A stretch of DNA of 64,000 nt from Pedobacter sp. KBS0701. GTDB taxonomy: Bacteria > Bacteroidota > Bacteroidia > Sphingobacteriales > Sphingobacteriaceae. The stretch is from positions 6,076,001 through 6,140,000 of the forward strand of contig NZ_CP042171.1 in the NCBI RefSeq assembly GCF_005938645.2, written 5' to 3'. Shown one piece after another: positions 46,401-53,900 of this stretch. Both the position numbers and the translations under genes were made by a program. Position 1 is the first letter of the stretch, and every line of letters starts with the position of its first letter. Below the pieces are notes generated by a model that saw only the letters and a list, made by a program, of their open reading frames with translations, did not search any database and was not told where the DNA came from.

Positions 46401-46692
46401 TGTTACCGGTACAGCAGCTAAAAAACATACTTTAACACTTACTTACGATATTGTTAACTTAACTAATTTGTTAAATAAAGATTGGGGTGTACAATACTTT
46501 TCGCCAAATACCTATAACTCAATGGCGAGTATTGGTTTAACCCAAGCAAAAGATGCTGCAGGAAAAGTTTTAACTGGAAGCCCTACTACTTATCCTACTT
46601 ATACTTTTAGTCAAGCTGGCGTTAGTTCTTATTCAAAAGATTTCTTTGCCTCACGTTACCAGATGCAATTGGGATTGAGATATAGTTTTTAA
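43435..46692 (+). CDS. TonB-dependent receptor, Oar-like, with N-terminal carboxypeptidase-regulatory domain
   Basis: 1085 residues. Signal peptide (ILSLVSILVLLVTFAQAQ), carboxypeptidase-like domain (SSINGKIKDNKGIIPGATIV, VGYSPVVKENIYLTLG), plug (TLPTMNRSLQDVTRVTPQGS, NVTIDGAINNDAIGF, VLLSPYDVKVGNFLGGSINA) and a long barrel ending MQLGLRYSF. This follows the OmpA-related Oar group, not SusC: there is no STN domain and no SusD next door. Roles of Oar proteins include envelope adhesion and protein or peptide export/uptake; here unknown. Confidence 0.9.
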   Translation: MKSRILSLVSILVLLVTFAQAQVTTSSINGKIKDNKGIIPGATIVMVHVPTGTVSKGSSNESGLYRIGNLNPGGPYKITVTFVGYSPVVKENIYLTLGSDVKLDLDLQEQGNQLADVSIKGQKGGTKSGAGTSIGEGQIKTLPTMNRSLQDVTRVTPQGSKDNTFGGTNFRYNNVTIDGAINNDAIGFSPSLGGQSGSSGMPGSSTRTNPVSLDAIQDVTVLLSPYDVKVGNFLGGSINAVTRGGTNEVVGSVYGYGRNASLIGRNKIGDNSKEPSAFHDYQTGFRVGFPIIKDKLFFFTNEEITRRQDPVILGAGSSDMKLLTLTEAQQISDRMKNAYGIDAGSFGDYNIYSQSNKFFNRLDWNISENTQLTIRNNTIVSKATNLERDQSNFRFGGIDFKQNNNQSSTVADLKTRFGNSATNNLILGYSTVHDFRNPLSNPAVPQIEITGTGGSGIIFLGTDREASIFNMKQKTFELTDNYTFSKGISTFTFGTHNEFYNINYGFVNSWNGRVAYDSVNDFLINNPSRVRTNFNYADNTRDNIIANPTAKFNVNLYSAYGQDEMRLSDKFKLTLGLRFDMADLPTMPSLSTKTTNSPVDANYGTTYTYTQPSSITGKFLNKIQISPRVGFNFDVLGNQSLVMRGGTGLFTSRVPFAWIGYAYYNNGVNYGAFDQKRSSKAYTAGSDPIKDALNGNGEAGFVSKQNVNVNDATGATQVDLVDNNFKMPKAWRSNLAFDFKTEDNWKFTLEGIFSQVIKDVQFQQINYVDNPKYMVYDTQKEQPIYSGAKINPLYTNAYLLSNTDKGYKYSLTAQVSKSLPIGLDVMVAYTYGKSKDIANGIRNSMESNWQLNQALSPNNPGLAYSNFDVRHRIISTINYRLDWSKDGKYTTNFGLFFSAQSGAPYSLGLVGAVINGTGQNVSLMYIPAAGETPKFFANTPTGIAQAAAFDAYIDGDKYLSTRRGNFTERNGARTPWNVQADFRLSQDIFVTGTAAKKHTLTLTYDIVNLTNLLNKDWGVQYFSPNTYNSMASIGLTQAKDAAGKVLTGSPTTYPTYTFSQAGVSSYSKDFFASRYQMQLGLRYSF

Positions 46693-46718
46693 TCTTTTTT
46701 TAAATAAATATATATATA

Positions 46719-46752
46719 ACGGTCTGACTTGAAAAAGGTCAGGCCGTTTTTG
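46719..46752 (+). terminator. terminator of the Oar-like receptor gene
   Basis: ACGGTCTGACTT and AAGGTCAGGCCGT form a ~12-bp stem with wobbles, followed by TTTTTGTTTT, 27 bp after the stop codon. Confidence 0.85.
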
Positions 46753-46771
46753 TTTTGGCTTGAGATCAATC

Positions 46772-46844
46772 ATCATATCGACCCAAAGTAGAGAAATTTA
46801 ACTGATAGATCTCTCCATTTTACTGCGATTCAGTCGAGAGGACG
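46772..46844. repeat. GTCATTTCGACC-type hairpin repeat
   Basis: CATATCGACCCAAAGTAGAG faces CTCTCCATTTTACTGCGATT and CAGTCGAGAGGACG. A diverged copy of the family at 40447-40541 and 59059-59165. Confidence 0.65.
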
Positions 46845-46979
46845 TGTTCTATTGTCATCTTAATAAGAGCAAATATTTTTGTAAACAATTAACCAATTAA
46901 ACTTTTTTACAATGCATCCGTCAAAATAAAACACACAGTATAAGCTTGAATTTATTTTTCAATTTAAAAAGGTTAGGTT

Positions 46980-47138
46980 ATGAAAAGGATTGTAAATGTA
47001 TTGCTCTTGTTGGTTATGGCGGTTAATTTTAGTGCATGCGTGGTAAGTGCGCGTGTACCAAGGGCACATTGGGTGCGTGGGCATTATAATATTGACCCTT
47101 ATGGTGGTCGGCATTGGGTGCCAGGACATTACCGTTAA
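46980..47138 (+). CDS. 52-residue lipoprotein with HWVxGHY repeats
   Basis: ATG 46980 to TAA 47138. The signal MKRIVNVLLLLVMAVNFSAC gives an acylated Cys20. The 32-residue mature part has two related motifs, HWVRGHYN (about 30-37) and HWVPGHYR at the very end, with IDPYGGR between. The form is that of short YXWXXGHY-type proteins found after lipoprotein signals in many bacteria. Its own terminator follows closely, and the reading frame fills the space exactly, so it looks like a real gene. Function unknown. Confidence 0.7.
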   Translation: MKRIVNVLLLLVMAVNFSACVVSARVPRAHWVRGHYNIDPYGGRHWVPGHYR

Positions 47139-47146
47139 TTTTTATT

Positions 47147-47183
47147 ATCGCTGCCATCAAAAAATGGTGGCGATTTGTTTTTG
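47147..47183 (+). terminator. terminator of the 52-residue lipoprotein gene
   Basis: ATCGCTGCCA and TGGTGGCGAT form a 10-bp stem around TCAAAAAA, followed by TTGTTTTTG, 8 bp past the TAA. Confidence 0.8.
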
Positions 47184-47282
47184 TAACCATGTTAAAAAAT
47201 GTGAACACATAACTTAAGAGATTGCTGATTTAGATTACAGGAATAAAAAATAATACACTAGCGCTATTAATCCCCATTTTGG

Positions 47283-47385
47283 CATCCAAGAAGAGATTCT
47301 TTTACAGATCAGCGTTAAAATTAAAGAAAGACGTAAAGAATTTGGGCATTATTGTTTAAGGGCTACGCTTAGCCAAAAGCTGATA
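47283..47385 (+). pseudogene. XRE-type HTH regulator fragment (possible)
   Basis: IQEEILLQISVKIKERRKEF at about 47285-47343 matches the first helices of XRE regulators (ILLQISxKIKERRKELGITV). The next frame gives LGIIV and a stop, then GLRLA, as if the remaining helix-turn-helix decayed. Only ~30 residues remain, so the call is tentative. The rest of 47184-47556 shows no gene. Confidence 0.4.
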
Positions 47386-47563
47386 TGACTGATCTTAAGG
47401 CATTAATGGCGCCTGGATGACACAGGCATACTGTGTATTGCCATCTTCAAGTGCGGTAAATGCCATTTAAGGTAGCTTTTAATTGTGCTCAACAATTACT
47501 GTTGAGTTGTATTTTTTTAACTGGTTAATTATTAGTGTGTTTTAATAATTCTTTAATGTTTTT

Positions 47564-47594
47564 TTGCATAAATAGTTTAAAAGCACTAATATTG
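47564..47594 (+). promoter_or_regulatory. Bacteroidota-type promoter of second tRNA-Asn
   Basis: TTG at 47564-47566, 20 bases, TAATATTG at 47587-47594, the same arrangement as upstream of the first copy. Confidence 0.65.
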
Positions 47595-47665
47595 CACTCC
47601 CAAAACGAGCAAGGGTATTTAGCTGAAAAGTGTAAATAAACTTTGTTTAAGGAAATAACCAGTAA

Positions 47666-47742
47666 TCCTTCTTAGCTCAGCTGGTTAGAGCATCTGACTG
47701 TTAATCAGAGGGTCGCTGGTTCGAGCCCAGCAGAGGGAGCCA
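47666..47742 (+). tRNA. tRNA-Asn (anticodon GTT), second copy
   Basis: Same 77-nt sequence as 923-999, with TCCTTCT/AGAGGGA acceptor stem, anticodon GTT at 47700-47702 and CCA at 47740-47742. Confidence 0.97.
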
Positions 47743-47771
47743 AAACCCACAATGAAAGTTGTGGGTTTTTT
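47743..47771 (+). terminator. terminator of second tRNA-Asn
   Basis: AAACCCAC and GTGGGTTT with AATGAAAGTT between and a T run after. A C-to-A and G-to-T style change in the loop region keeps the stem intact relative to copy 1. Confidence 0.85.
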
Positions 47772-48271
47772 GCGTTTAGGGCTGGGCGAGAAGTTTATCT
47801 TGAGCGCAGACGAAGAAAAGCCCAGCAGAGGGAGCAAAGATTTCATTCTGAAAATCACATAAAAAATCCATTTCTAGCTAATAGGATGAGGTTTTTTATT
47901 TCCATAATAGGAAGCTTCATACTCCATTTTGTCCTTTCAGTAGCCAACAATGTTAAGTTTTACAGGAAAAACTATAGAATTTAACGTATGACTTTTACAA
48001 ATATTTAATAAAGAAAACTCCAAGATTTAGGGCTTCCGGTACCCGTAAACGCAATTTTCTCAAGTTAAAATGTCAACAGTTGATGCAAAACTCCACGTTT
48101 ACCATTACGGAAAACGATGGCACGCGCAATGTAAAGACCAGAATTTATCACAAAAAACTAGCAGAGGTTCATTGAAACAACACACTTTCTCTGCGACAGG
48201 TTATGGATGATACATTCATTTCGTAAATTCATAGCTTTTAACTAACTATGTCATTCATTAGCGTTTAATTA

Positions 48272-48832
48272 ATGGAAGGAGAAGATAGTAAAAGACTCAA
48301 TATCTACGAATTCGAAACAATGTTTCGAAGAAACCATCAATTTCTGTGTGCTGTGGCGATGCAATACGTTCATGATGAGTTTACGGCGGAAGATATGGTG
48401 CAGGACTTTTTCATAGACTTCTGGCAGAGGCGTCATACTATTCAACTGACCACAGGTTTCGAAGCCTACGCACGCAGGGCAGTAAAATATAAATGTATTG
48501 ATTTTCTGCGCAAAAATGCAGTAACTGAAAAGAGGAATTCGATGCTGGCCGCTCTGGAAGAGGAACAGGAACAAGACAAGGAGCTGGAATATGACGAAAT
48601 CAGACATCAGCGTTATATAAAAATTGTCGAACTGATTCAGAAACTGCCTGAAAACAGACAAAATATCTTTATTATGCATGCGGTAGATAAAATGAGCTAT
48701 GCAGATATTGCTAAAAAGCAAAATATTTCAATCAATACGGTCAAAACACAATTAAGCAGGGCTTATTCAGCGCTTCGTAATCATGCCATTCTTGCTTTTA
48801 TTGCCTTTTCTTCATTATCAGGGCGTTTTTAG
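48272..48832 (+). CDS. ECF RNA polymerase sigma factor, FecI-like (module C)
   Basis: 186 residues. Region 2: FETMFRRNHQFLCAVAMQYV, TAEDMVQDFFIDFWQRRHTI and FEAYARRAVKYKCIDFLRKN. Region 4: KLPENRQNIFIMHAVDKMSY and ADIAKKQNISINTVKTQLSR. Ends in a hydrophobic tail (AILAFIAFSSLSGRF) like modules A and B. It opens module C right beside the second tRNA-Asn segment. FecR follows after 77 bp. Confidence 0.9.
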   Translation: MEGEDSKRLNIYEFETMFRRNHQFLCAVAMQYVHDEFTAEDMVQDFFIDFWQRRHTIQLTTGFEAYARRAVKYKCIDFLRKNAVTEKRNSMLAALEEEQEQDKELEYDEIRHQRYIKIVELIQKLPENRQNIFIMHAVDKMSYADIAKKQNISINTVKTQLSRAYSALRNHAILAFIAFSSLSGRF

Positions 48833-48909
48833 ATTTATTTTGAAAAAAAAATAGAGATTTCCCGATTTGCTGTCACCCATTTTCGATACAGCTACGACAG
48901 TGTGTTGAT

Positions 48910-50082
48910 ATGGATAAAGAACTCAGCCCTTTTACTCCTGACTGGCATAAGCTTTTAGACAAACTGGAAGCAGATGAACAGTCGTCAAATTCCCTGAGCG
49001 CCGATGAACAGGTGCTTTTAGCGGAACTTCGTGCCATCAGGGATGAATCTGCTGACGCATTGAAAACCTACTCTTCTTTTCATACCCATAAAAAGTGGGG
49101 TGAATTAAAAGCGCACATCGAGATAACCTCTGCTGTGCGGAGCAAGGGTAAGTTGCGTAAACTTTGGTTCAGCATCGCGGCTGCGGCGGTGTTGCTCATT
49201 ATCGGAATCAGCTTTATTTATCACAGCGATCAGCAGCGGCCACAAAATCTGGTCAATATGATCAGGAACGATATTCCTCCAGGCAGAAACACCGCAACAC
49301 TTACCCTGGATAACGGCAAAAAGATAGTATTATCTACTGCCAATGATGGCAAACTGGCCAATGAAGCAGGGATCGTGATCAGTAAAACTGCAGACGGACA
49401 AGTCGTTTATACTGTAAAAGATGATAAATTGGCTGCAGGTACACATATCCATACCTTATCGACAGCCGTGGGGGAAACTTACCGGCTTCGCCTGCCAGAT
49501 CAAAGTGAAGTATGGCTGAATGCATCCTCCTCTATCAGGTTTCCTGCATCATTTGCATCGGCGAAATTGCGTGAGGTTGAACTTACAGGTGAGGCCTATT
49601 TTGAAATTGCAAAAGACAAAACACACCCTTTTATCGTAAAAACCAACCTTCAGGAGGTACAGGTACTCGGTACACATTTCAATATCAATAGCTACGCTGA
49701 TCACCACACAACAGTGACTACACTACTCGAAGGAAGCGTGCATGTGTCAAATCATTTGGAACAGGGAAAAATCATCAAACCCGGAGAGCAATCGATAGTA
49801 CAGGATGGGCGGGATATCATCGTTGAACCTGCGGATATCAAAAATGTGATGGCCTGGAAAAATGGTTATTTCCGTTTCAGAAATGAGCCGATTGAGGATG
49901 TAATGGCAAAAATTATCCGCTGGTACGATATCGACGTAGTATATGCAGGCAAGGTATCTGGTGAGAAATTTAATGGTAATATTTCACGGCGTAAAAATAT
50001 AAGCGAAGTATTAAATATGCTGAGCTATTCTAATGATGTTAAATTTAAAGTTGAGGGAAGGAGGGTGACGGTTATACAATAA
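48910..50082 (+). CDS. FecR-family anti-sigma factor (module C)
   Basis: 390 residues. Cytoplasmic N-terminus to ~85, membrane segment LWFSIAAAAVLLIIGISFIY, FecR domain (GETYRLRLPDQSEVWLNASS, LTGEAYFEIAKDKTHPFIVK, EVQVLGTHFNINSYADH) and DUF4974 (VMAKIIRWYDIDVVYAGKVS to RRVTVIQ). It stands between the sigma factor and susC, and its periplasmic part is expected to meet the STN domain of that SusC. Confidence 0.92.
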   Translation: MDKELSPFTPDWHKLLDKLEADEQSSNSLSADEQVLLAELRAIRDESADALKTYSSFHTHKKWGELKAHIEITSAVRSKGKLRKLWFSIAAAAVLLIIGISFIYHSDQQRPQNLVNMIRNDIPPGRNTATLTLDNGKKIVLSTANDGKLANEAGIVISKTADGQVVYTVKDDKLAAGTHIHTLSTAVGETYRLRLPDQSEVWLNASSSIRFPASFASAKLREVELTGEAYFEIAKDKTHPFIVKTNLQEVQVLGTHFNINSYADHHTTVTTLLEGSVHVSNHLEQGKIIKPGEQSIVQDGRDIIVEPADIKNVMAWKNGYFRFRNEPIEDVMAKIIRWYDIDVVYAGKVSGEKFNGNISRRKNISEVLNMLSYSNDVKFKVEGRRVTVIQ

Positions 50083-50157
50083 AAATCTACTATCTACTCT
50101 ATAGGAAATTCAAAGTCCATCCCTGGAACCACAGGAGGATGTGCTCCAGAAATAAAA

Positions 50158-50185
50158 TACCAGTCCGACGCCAATCGAACTGGTA
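50158..50185 (+). promoter_or_regulatory. stem-loop in the fecR-susC gap (module C)
   Basis: TACCAGT and ACTGGTA, extended inward by CGA/TCG after one mismatch. No T run follows. It ends 93 bases before the susC ATG, the same distance as in module A. Confidence 0.55.
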
Positions 50186-50278
50186 ACAAAAGGCTGGGAA
50201 TTAACAAAAATTGTCAACTAACCGCTAAAAGCCGCGATCTCGAAAATACAAGGCTTGAAGCAACAACCTACTTACCAA

Positions 50279-53200
50279 ATGTACCAAATTTGCACTAAAC
50301 TAGTGCGCTTTTTCAGCGCGCAGTATAACTTATGGAGAGTTATGAAGCTAACCACTCTACTCATGCTTGCTGTTTTCATGCAAGTAAGTGCGGGCACCTA
50401 CGCACAGAAAATCACTTTGTCAGCCAGAAATGCTGAATTGTTTACCATTTTTGATCAGATCAGCGACCAGAGCGGTTATGATTTTGTCATTACGAATTCT
50501 ATATTAAAGAATTCCAAAAAAGTGACGATCGATGTTAAAAATGCGGAATTAAGTGACGTTCTGGATCAGATATTTAAAAACCAGTCGCTGGAGTTCACGA
50601 TCACTAACAAATCTGTACTGGTTAGAAAGAAAGCCCCTGCATTCCTGGAAAAAATTATCAAACAATTTCAATCGATCGATATTACCGGAAAGGTGCTGGA
50701 TGAAAAGAATCTGCCGCTTCCCGGCGCTACTGTAGGCGTAAAGGGACTGAAAAAACAGACAGTGACCAATACTGATGGCGAGTTTACATTAAAGGATGTT
50801 GATGAAGATGCTGTGCTGGTGATTACATTTTTAGGCTATCAGACCAGGGAAATCAAGGCTTCGGAAAATCTGGGTAATATCATCCTGGCCGTTCAAACAG
50901 GGCAGCTGGATGAAGTGACCGTTTCCACAGGATATCAAACCCTGTCTAAAGAACGTGTAACAGGATCATTTTCTACGGTATCATCCAAACAACTTGATCA
51001 ACAGCGTTTGAGTAGTATGCAGTCACTGCTGGAAGGCAGGATTCCAGGTTATAACAACGGCCTGATTAGGGGAACAACTTCGATGAACGGATTGGTACAG
51101 CCTTTATATGTGATTGATGGCTTTCCTGTAGAAAACCTGAAACTGGATGCCAACAATAGCGTAGCCGAAGGCATACCGGGACTGAACCTGGAAGACATTG
51201 AAAGCATTACGGTACTGAAAGATGCTGCTGCTGCATCTATTTATGGGGCACGTGCTTCCAATGGTGTTATCGTTATTGTTACCAAAAAAGCAAAAAAAGG
51301 CAAGCCGCAAATCGCTGCTTCCGGTACATTTACGCTTTCTCCCTACAGGCAATACACTAATAACCTGACCAATTCAGCCGATATTGTTGACCTGGAGAAG
51401 GAATGGGCGGCCAATAACCCGAATTTACGCGGTGCAAATGCCGGCACCTACGCGGCCAATTTACTGCAGAATGTGGCTTACCCAAGCCAGGGTATCAATG
51501 CTATTCTGAAAAATGCTGCTGGTACCCTTTCACAGGCGGATCTCAATACAAAATTAGGCCAGCTGGCCGCCGGTGGATACCAGTATTATGATGACGTTGA
51601 AAAGTACAGCAAGCGCAGTCCTTTTTATCAGCAGTATAACCTGAGTATTGGCAACGCGACAGAAAAAAATGCTTTGTACACTTCTGCAACTTACCGCAAT
51701 AACAAAACACAGGATAAATATGCGGGTGATGAATCACTTGGCATCAACATCAACAATACCACTCAGATTAATAAATGGCTAACCATGGAGCTGAGCACAT
51801 TCCTGTCCTATAATGAAGGCCAGATCCAACCTTACAACACGTTGTCGCCAGGTTATACATTTTTACCGTATGACAGGCTGGTGAATGCAGACGGAAGTAA
51901 CTTTACCTCTACTGCTGCATCCCGTTTATCAGCCAATAACATGTCACTGATTAATAATAACCGGCTGTACAATATGGACATTACGCCATTGGATGAACAG
52001 GCAATGAGCATTGGTAAAACAAAGAACTTTACCAGCAGGTCGTTTGTGCGCCTGGGTGCAAAAATAACCGACTGGTTGTCTTACAAATCAAGTTTTCAAT
52101 ATGAGTATGCAACGAGCAGGCTGAATCAGCTATATGATAAAAACACCTATTTTGTTCGCAGCAAGGTAAATAGTTTTGCTTCTTTCAATCCTGTGAGTGG
52201 CGGACAGGCAATCTTTAATCTGCCTTACGGAAATATTAATTACAGGGAAAATCAGTTCAATAATGCCTATAACTTCCGCCAGCAGTTAAACGTTGATAAA
52301 ACTTTTGGAGATAAACATAGCTTCACTGCAATTTTAGGGTCTGAGATCAGGAACAGAAAAATTGAATATGATAATCAGTCTCTTTACAACTATAATCCAA
52401 GTACATTAACCTACAGCCTGGTTAACCAGCCTTTATTGGGTAGCTACCCTGGTAATATCCTCGGAGGAGGAAGTTTTACCACAAGAGATGCGGCTGTTAA
52501 CAGAATCAATATAGAGCGTTTTGTCTCCTTCTATAGTAATGTTGGCTATGCCTATGATGAAAAGTATCTCTTTACAGGTAGCATCCGCTGGGACAAATCA
52601 AACCTTTGGGGCACAAGTTCGAAATACCAGAATACACCAATCTGGTCATTCGGTGCCGGCTGGAATATCGATAAGGAATCATTCTTTAATGCAGACTGGG
52701 TGGATAGATTGAAATTACGTGCTTCGCATGGCATCGGCGGTAATGTTTACACCAACAGTGCACCGTTTACCACTTTCAATTTCAACCCTAACTATAACGT
52801 GGGAGGTTTGCAGGCGATCATAGGCAGCAGGCCAAACCCATTGCTGTCATGGGAAAAAACTACGACCACCAATGCCGGTCTGGATTTCGCAATTTTTAAA
52901 AACCGCCTATCGGGATCGGTTGACTACTACCATAAAAGTGGCAAGGATTTGCTGGCCAACACGCAGGGTGTGCCGACCGAAGGGTTCGGTTATTCAACCT
53001 ACGTGATCAATAACGGAGAGATGCTGAATCAGGGAGTTGAACTGGCCTTGTCAGGTGATATCATCCGTGGCAAAGACCTGATCTGGAATTTAGGGATGCA
53101 GTATGCCTTTAACAAAAATAAAGTTACTTACGTTAACATAGAGGCACCTTTTTATGTGCTTCAGCTTGATTATCCGCAATCATTCCCACGTATCGGAAAT

Positions 53201-53848
53201 CCATACAATGCCATTTACAGTTATCAATGGGCTGGTTTGAGTAATACAGGATTGCCACAGGTTTACAATGAAAAGGGAGAGAAGGTACAGGCTTCACCGG
53301 CTACGCTGCAATCTATTGTCTACAGCGGATCGACCGTTCCAAAATACAGCGGATCAGTGAACAGTACGCTTTCCTATCAAAACTTCAGCCTATCCTTCCT
53401 GCTTACTTTTGAGGGCGGTCATAAAATGAGGGATACATTTTTACCTGTATTGGGAGCCAGCTATAATGGTGCCCTCAACGGTTATGTTACGCAAATTTCT
53501 GCAGTGAACAAAGATATTGTAAACAGGTGGAGAAATCCGGGCGATGAACTGAAGACCAATATCCCTAAAGTTGTTTTTGCTGAAGACCCTAGCTATAATA
53601 GTCAGAGTGCTGACATCTACAGGTATGCAGATATCAATGTGCTGGATGCGACTAATATGCGACTGAGAAATATTTCTCTTGCCTATAACGTACCTCAACT
53701 GATCGCTAAAAAAGCAGGACTGAGTAATATACGTTTCCAGTTTAATGTGGAGAACGCCTTTACATTGGCCAAATCCAAAACTGCAAAATACCTGCTCAAC
53801 GGATACCTTACTCCTAATTATGTATGGGGTGCTTATCTTAATTTCTAG
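50279..53848 (+). CDS. SusC/RagA-family TonB-dependent transporter with STN domain (module C)
   Basis: 1189 residues from ATG 50279, chosen over a TTG eight codons upstream because MYQI fits the MYKxY start of the other two SusC proteins. Signal MKLTT..LAVFMQVSAGTYAQ, STN (LFTIFDQISDQSGYDFVITN), carboxypeptidase-like domain (ITGKVLDEKNLPLPGATVGV), plug (VSTGYQTLSKERVTGSFSTV, PLYVIDGFPVENL, ITVLKDAAAASIYGARASNG) and a barrel to NYVWGAYLNF. The transporter and signal transducer of module C. Ligand unknown. Confidence 0.93.
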   Translation: MYQICTKLVRFFSAQYNLWRVMKLTTLLMLAVFMQVSAGTYAQKITLSARNAELFTIFDQISDQSGYDFVITNSILKNSKKVTIDVKNAELSDVLDQIFKNQSLEFTITNKSVLVRKKAPAFLEKIIKQFQSIDITGKVLDEKNLPLPGATVGVKGLKKQTVTNTDGEFTLKDVDEDAVLVITFLGYQTREIKASENLGNIILAVQTGQLDEVTVSTGYQTLSKERVTGSFSTVSSKQLDQQRLSSMQSLLEGRIPGYNNGLIRGTTSMNGLVQPLYVIDGFPVENLKLDANNSVAEGIPGLNLEDIESITVLKDAAAASIYGARASNGVIVIVTKKAKKGKPQIAASGTFTLSPYRQYTNNLTNSADIVDLEKEWAANNPNLRGANAGTYAANLLQNVAYPSQGINAILKNAAGTLSQADLNTKLGQLAAGGYQYYDDVEKYSKRSPFYQQYNLSIGNATEKNALYTSATYRNNKTQDKYAGDESLGININNTTQINKWLTMELSTFLSYNEGQIQPYNTLSPGYTFLPYDRLVNADGSNFTSTAASRLSANNMSLINNNRLYNMDITPLDEQAMSIGKTKNFTSRSFVRLGAKITDWLSYKSSFQYEYATSRLNQLYDKNTYFVRSKVNSFASFNPVSGGQAIFNLPYGNINYRENQFNNAYNFRQQLNVDKTFGDKHSFTAILGSEIRNRKIEYDNQSLYNYNPSTLTYSLVNQPLLGSYPGNILGGGSFTTRDAAVNRINIERFVSFYSNVGYAYDEKYLFTGSIRWDKSNLWGTSSKYQNTPIWSFGAGWNIDKESFFNADWVDRLKLRASHGIGGNVYTNSAPFTTFNFNPNYNVGGLQAIIGSRPNPLLSWEKTTTTNAGLDFAIFKNRLSGSVDYYHKSGKDLLANTQGVPTEGFGYSTYVINNGEMLNQGVELALSGDIIRGKDLIWNLGMQYAFNKNKVTYVNIEAPFYVLQLDYPQSFPRIGNPYNAIYSYQWAGLSNTGLPQVYNEKGEKVQASPATLQSIVYSGSTVPKYSGSVNSTLSYQNFSLSFLLTFEGGHKMRDTFLPVLGASYNGALNGYVTQISAVNKDIVNRWRNPGDELKTNIPKVVFAEDPSYNSQSADIYRYADINVLDATNMRLRNISLAYNVPQLIAKKAGLSNIRFQFNVENAFTLAKSKTAKYLLNGYLTPNYVWGAYLNF

Positions 53849-53900
53849 GAAACTATTTTATACTGCATTTAGCAGCAAACAATATTTAAAGACATAAGTG

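Larger units (their letters stand above)
47557..48062 (+). repeat. ~0.5 kb duplicated segment containing tRNA-Asn (copy 3)
   Basis: Matches 816-1316. After the tRNA, AGCCCAGCAGAGGGAGC (47819-47835) repeats the tRNA's own 3' end (47724-47740) exactly, 95 bp downstream. The homology ends near GATTTAGGGCTTCCGGTA (about 48025-48045). The space to the sigma gene at 48272 has no further feature. Confidence 0.8.

Noticed and set aside
47283..47385. Intact XRE regulator
   Set aside because: Only about 30 residues match before stops; listed as a possible remnant.
816..48062. Integrative element with integrase bounded by the two tRNA-Asn copies
   Set aside because: No integrase, excisionase, relaxase or phage gene was found between them; the repeats are reported, but a named element is not supported.
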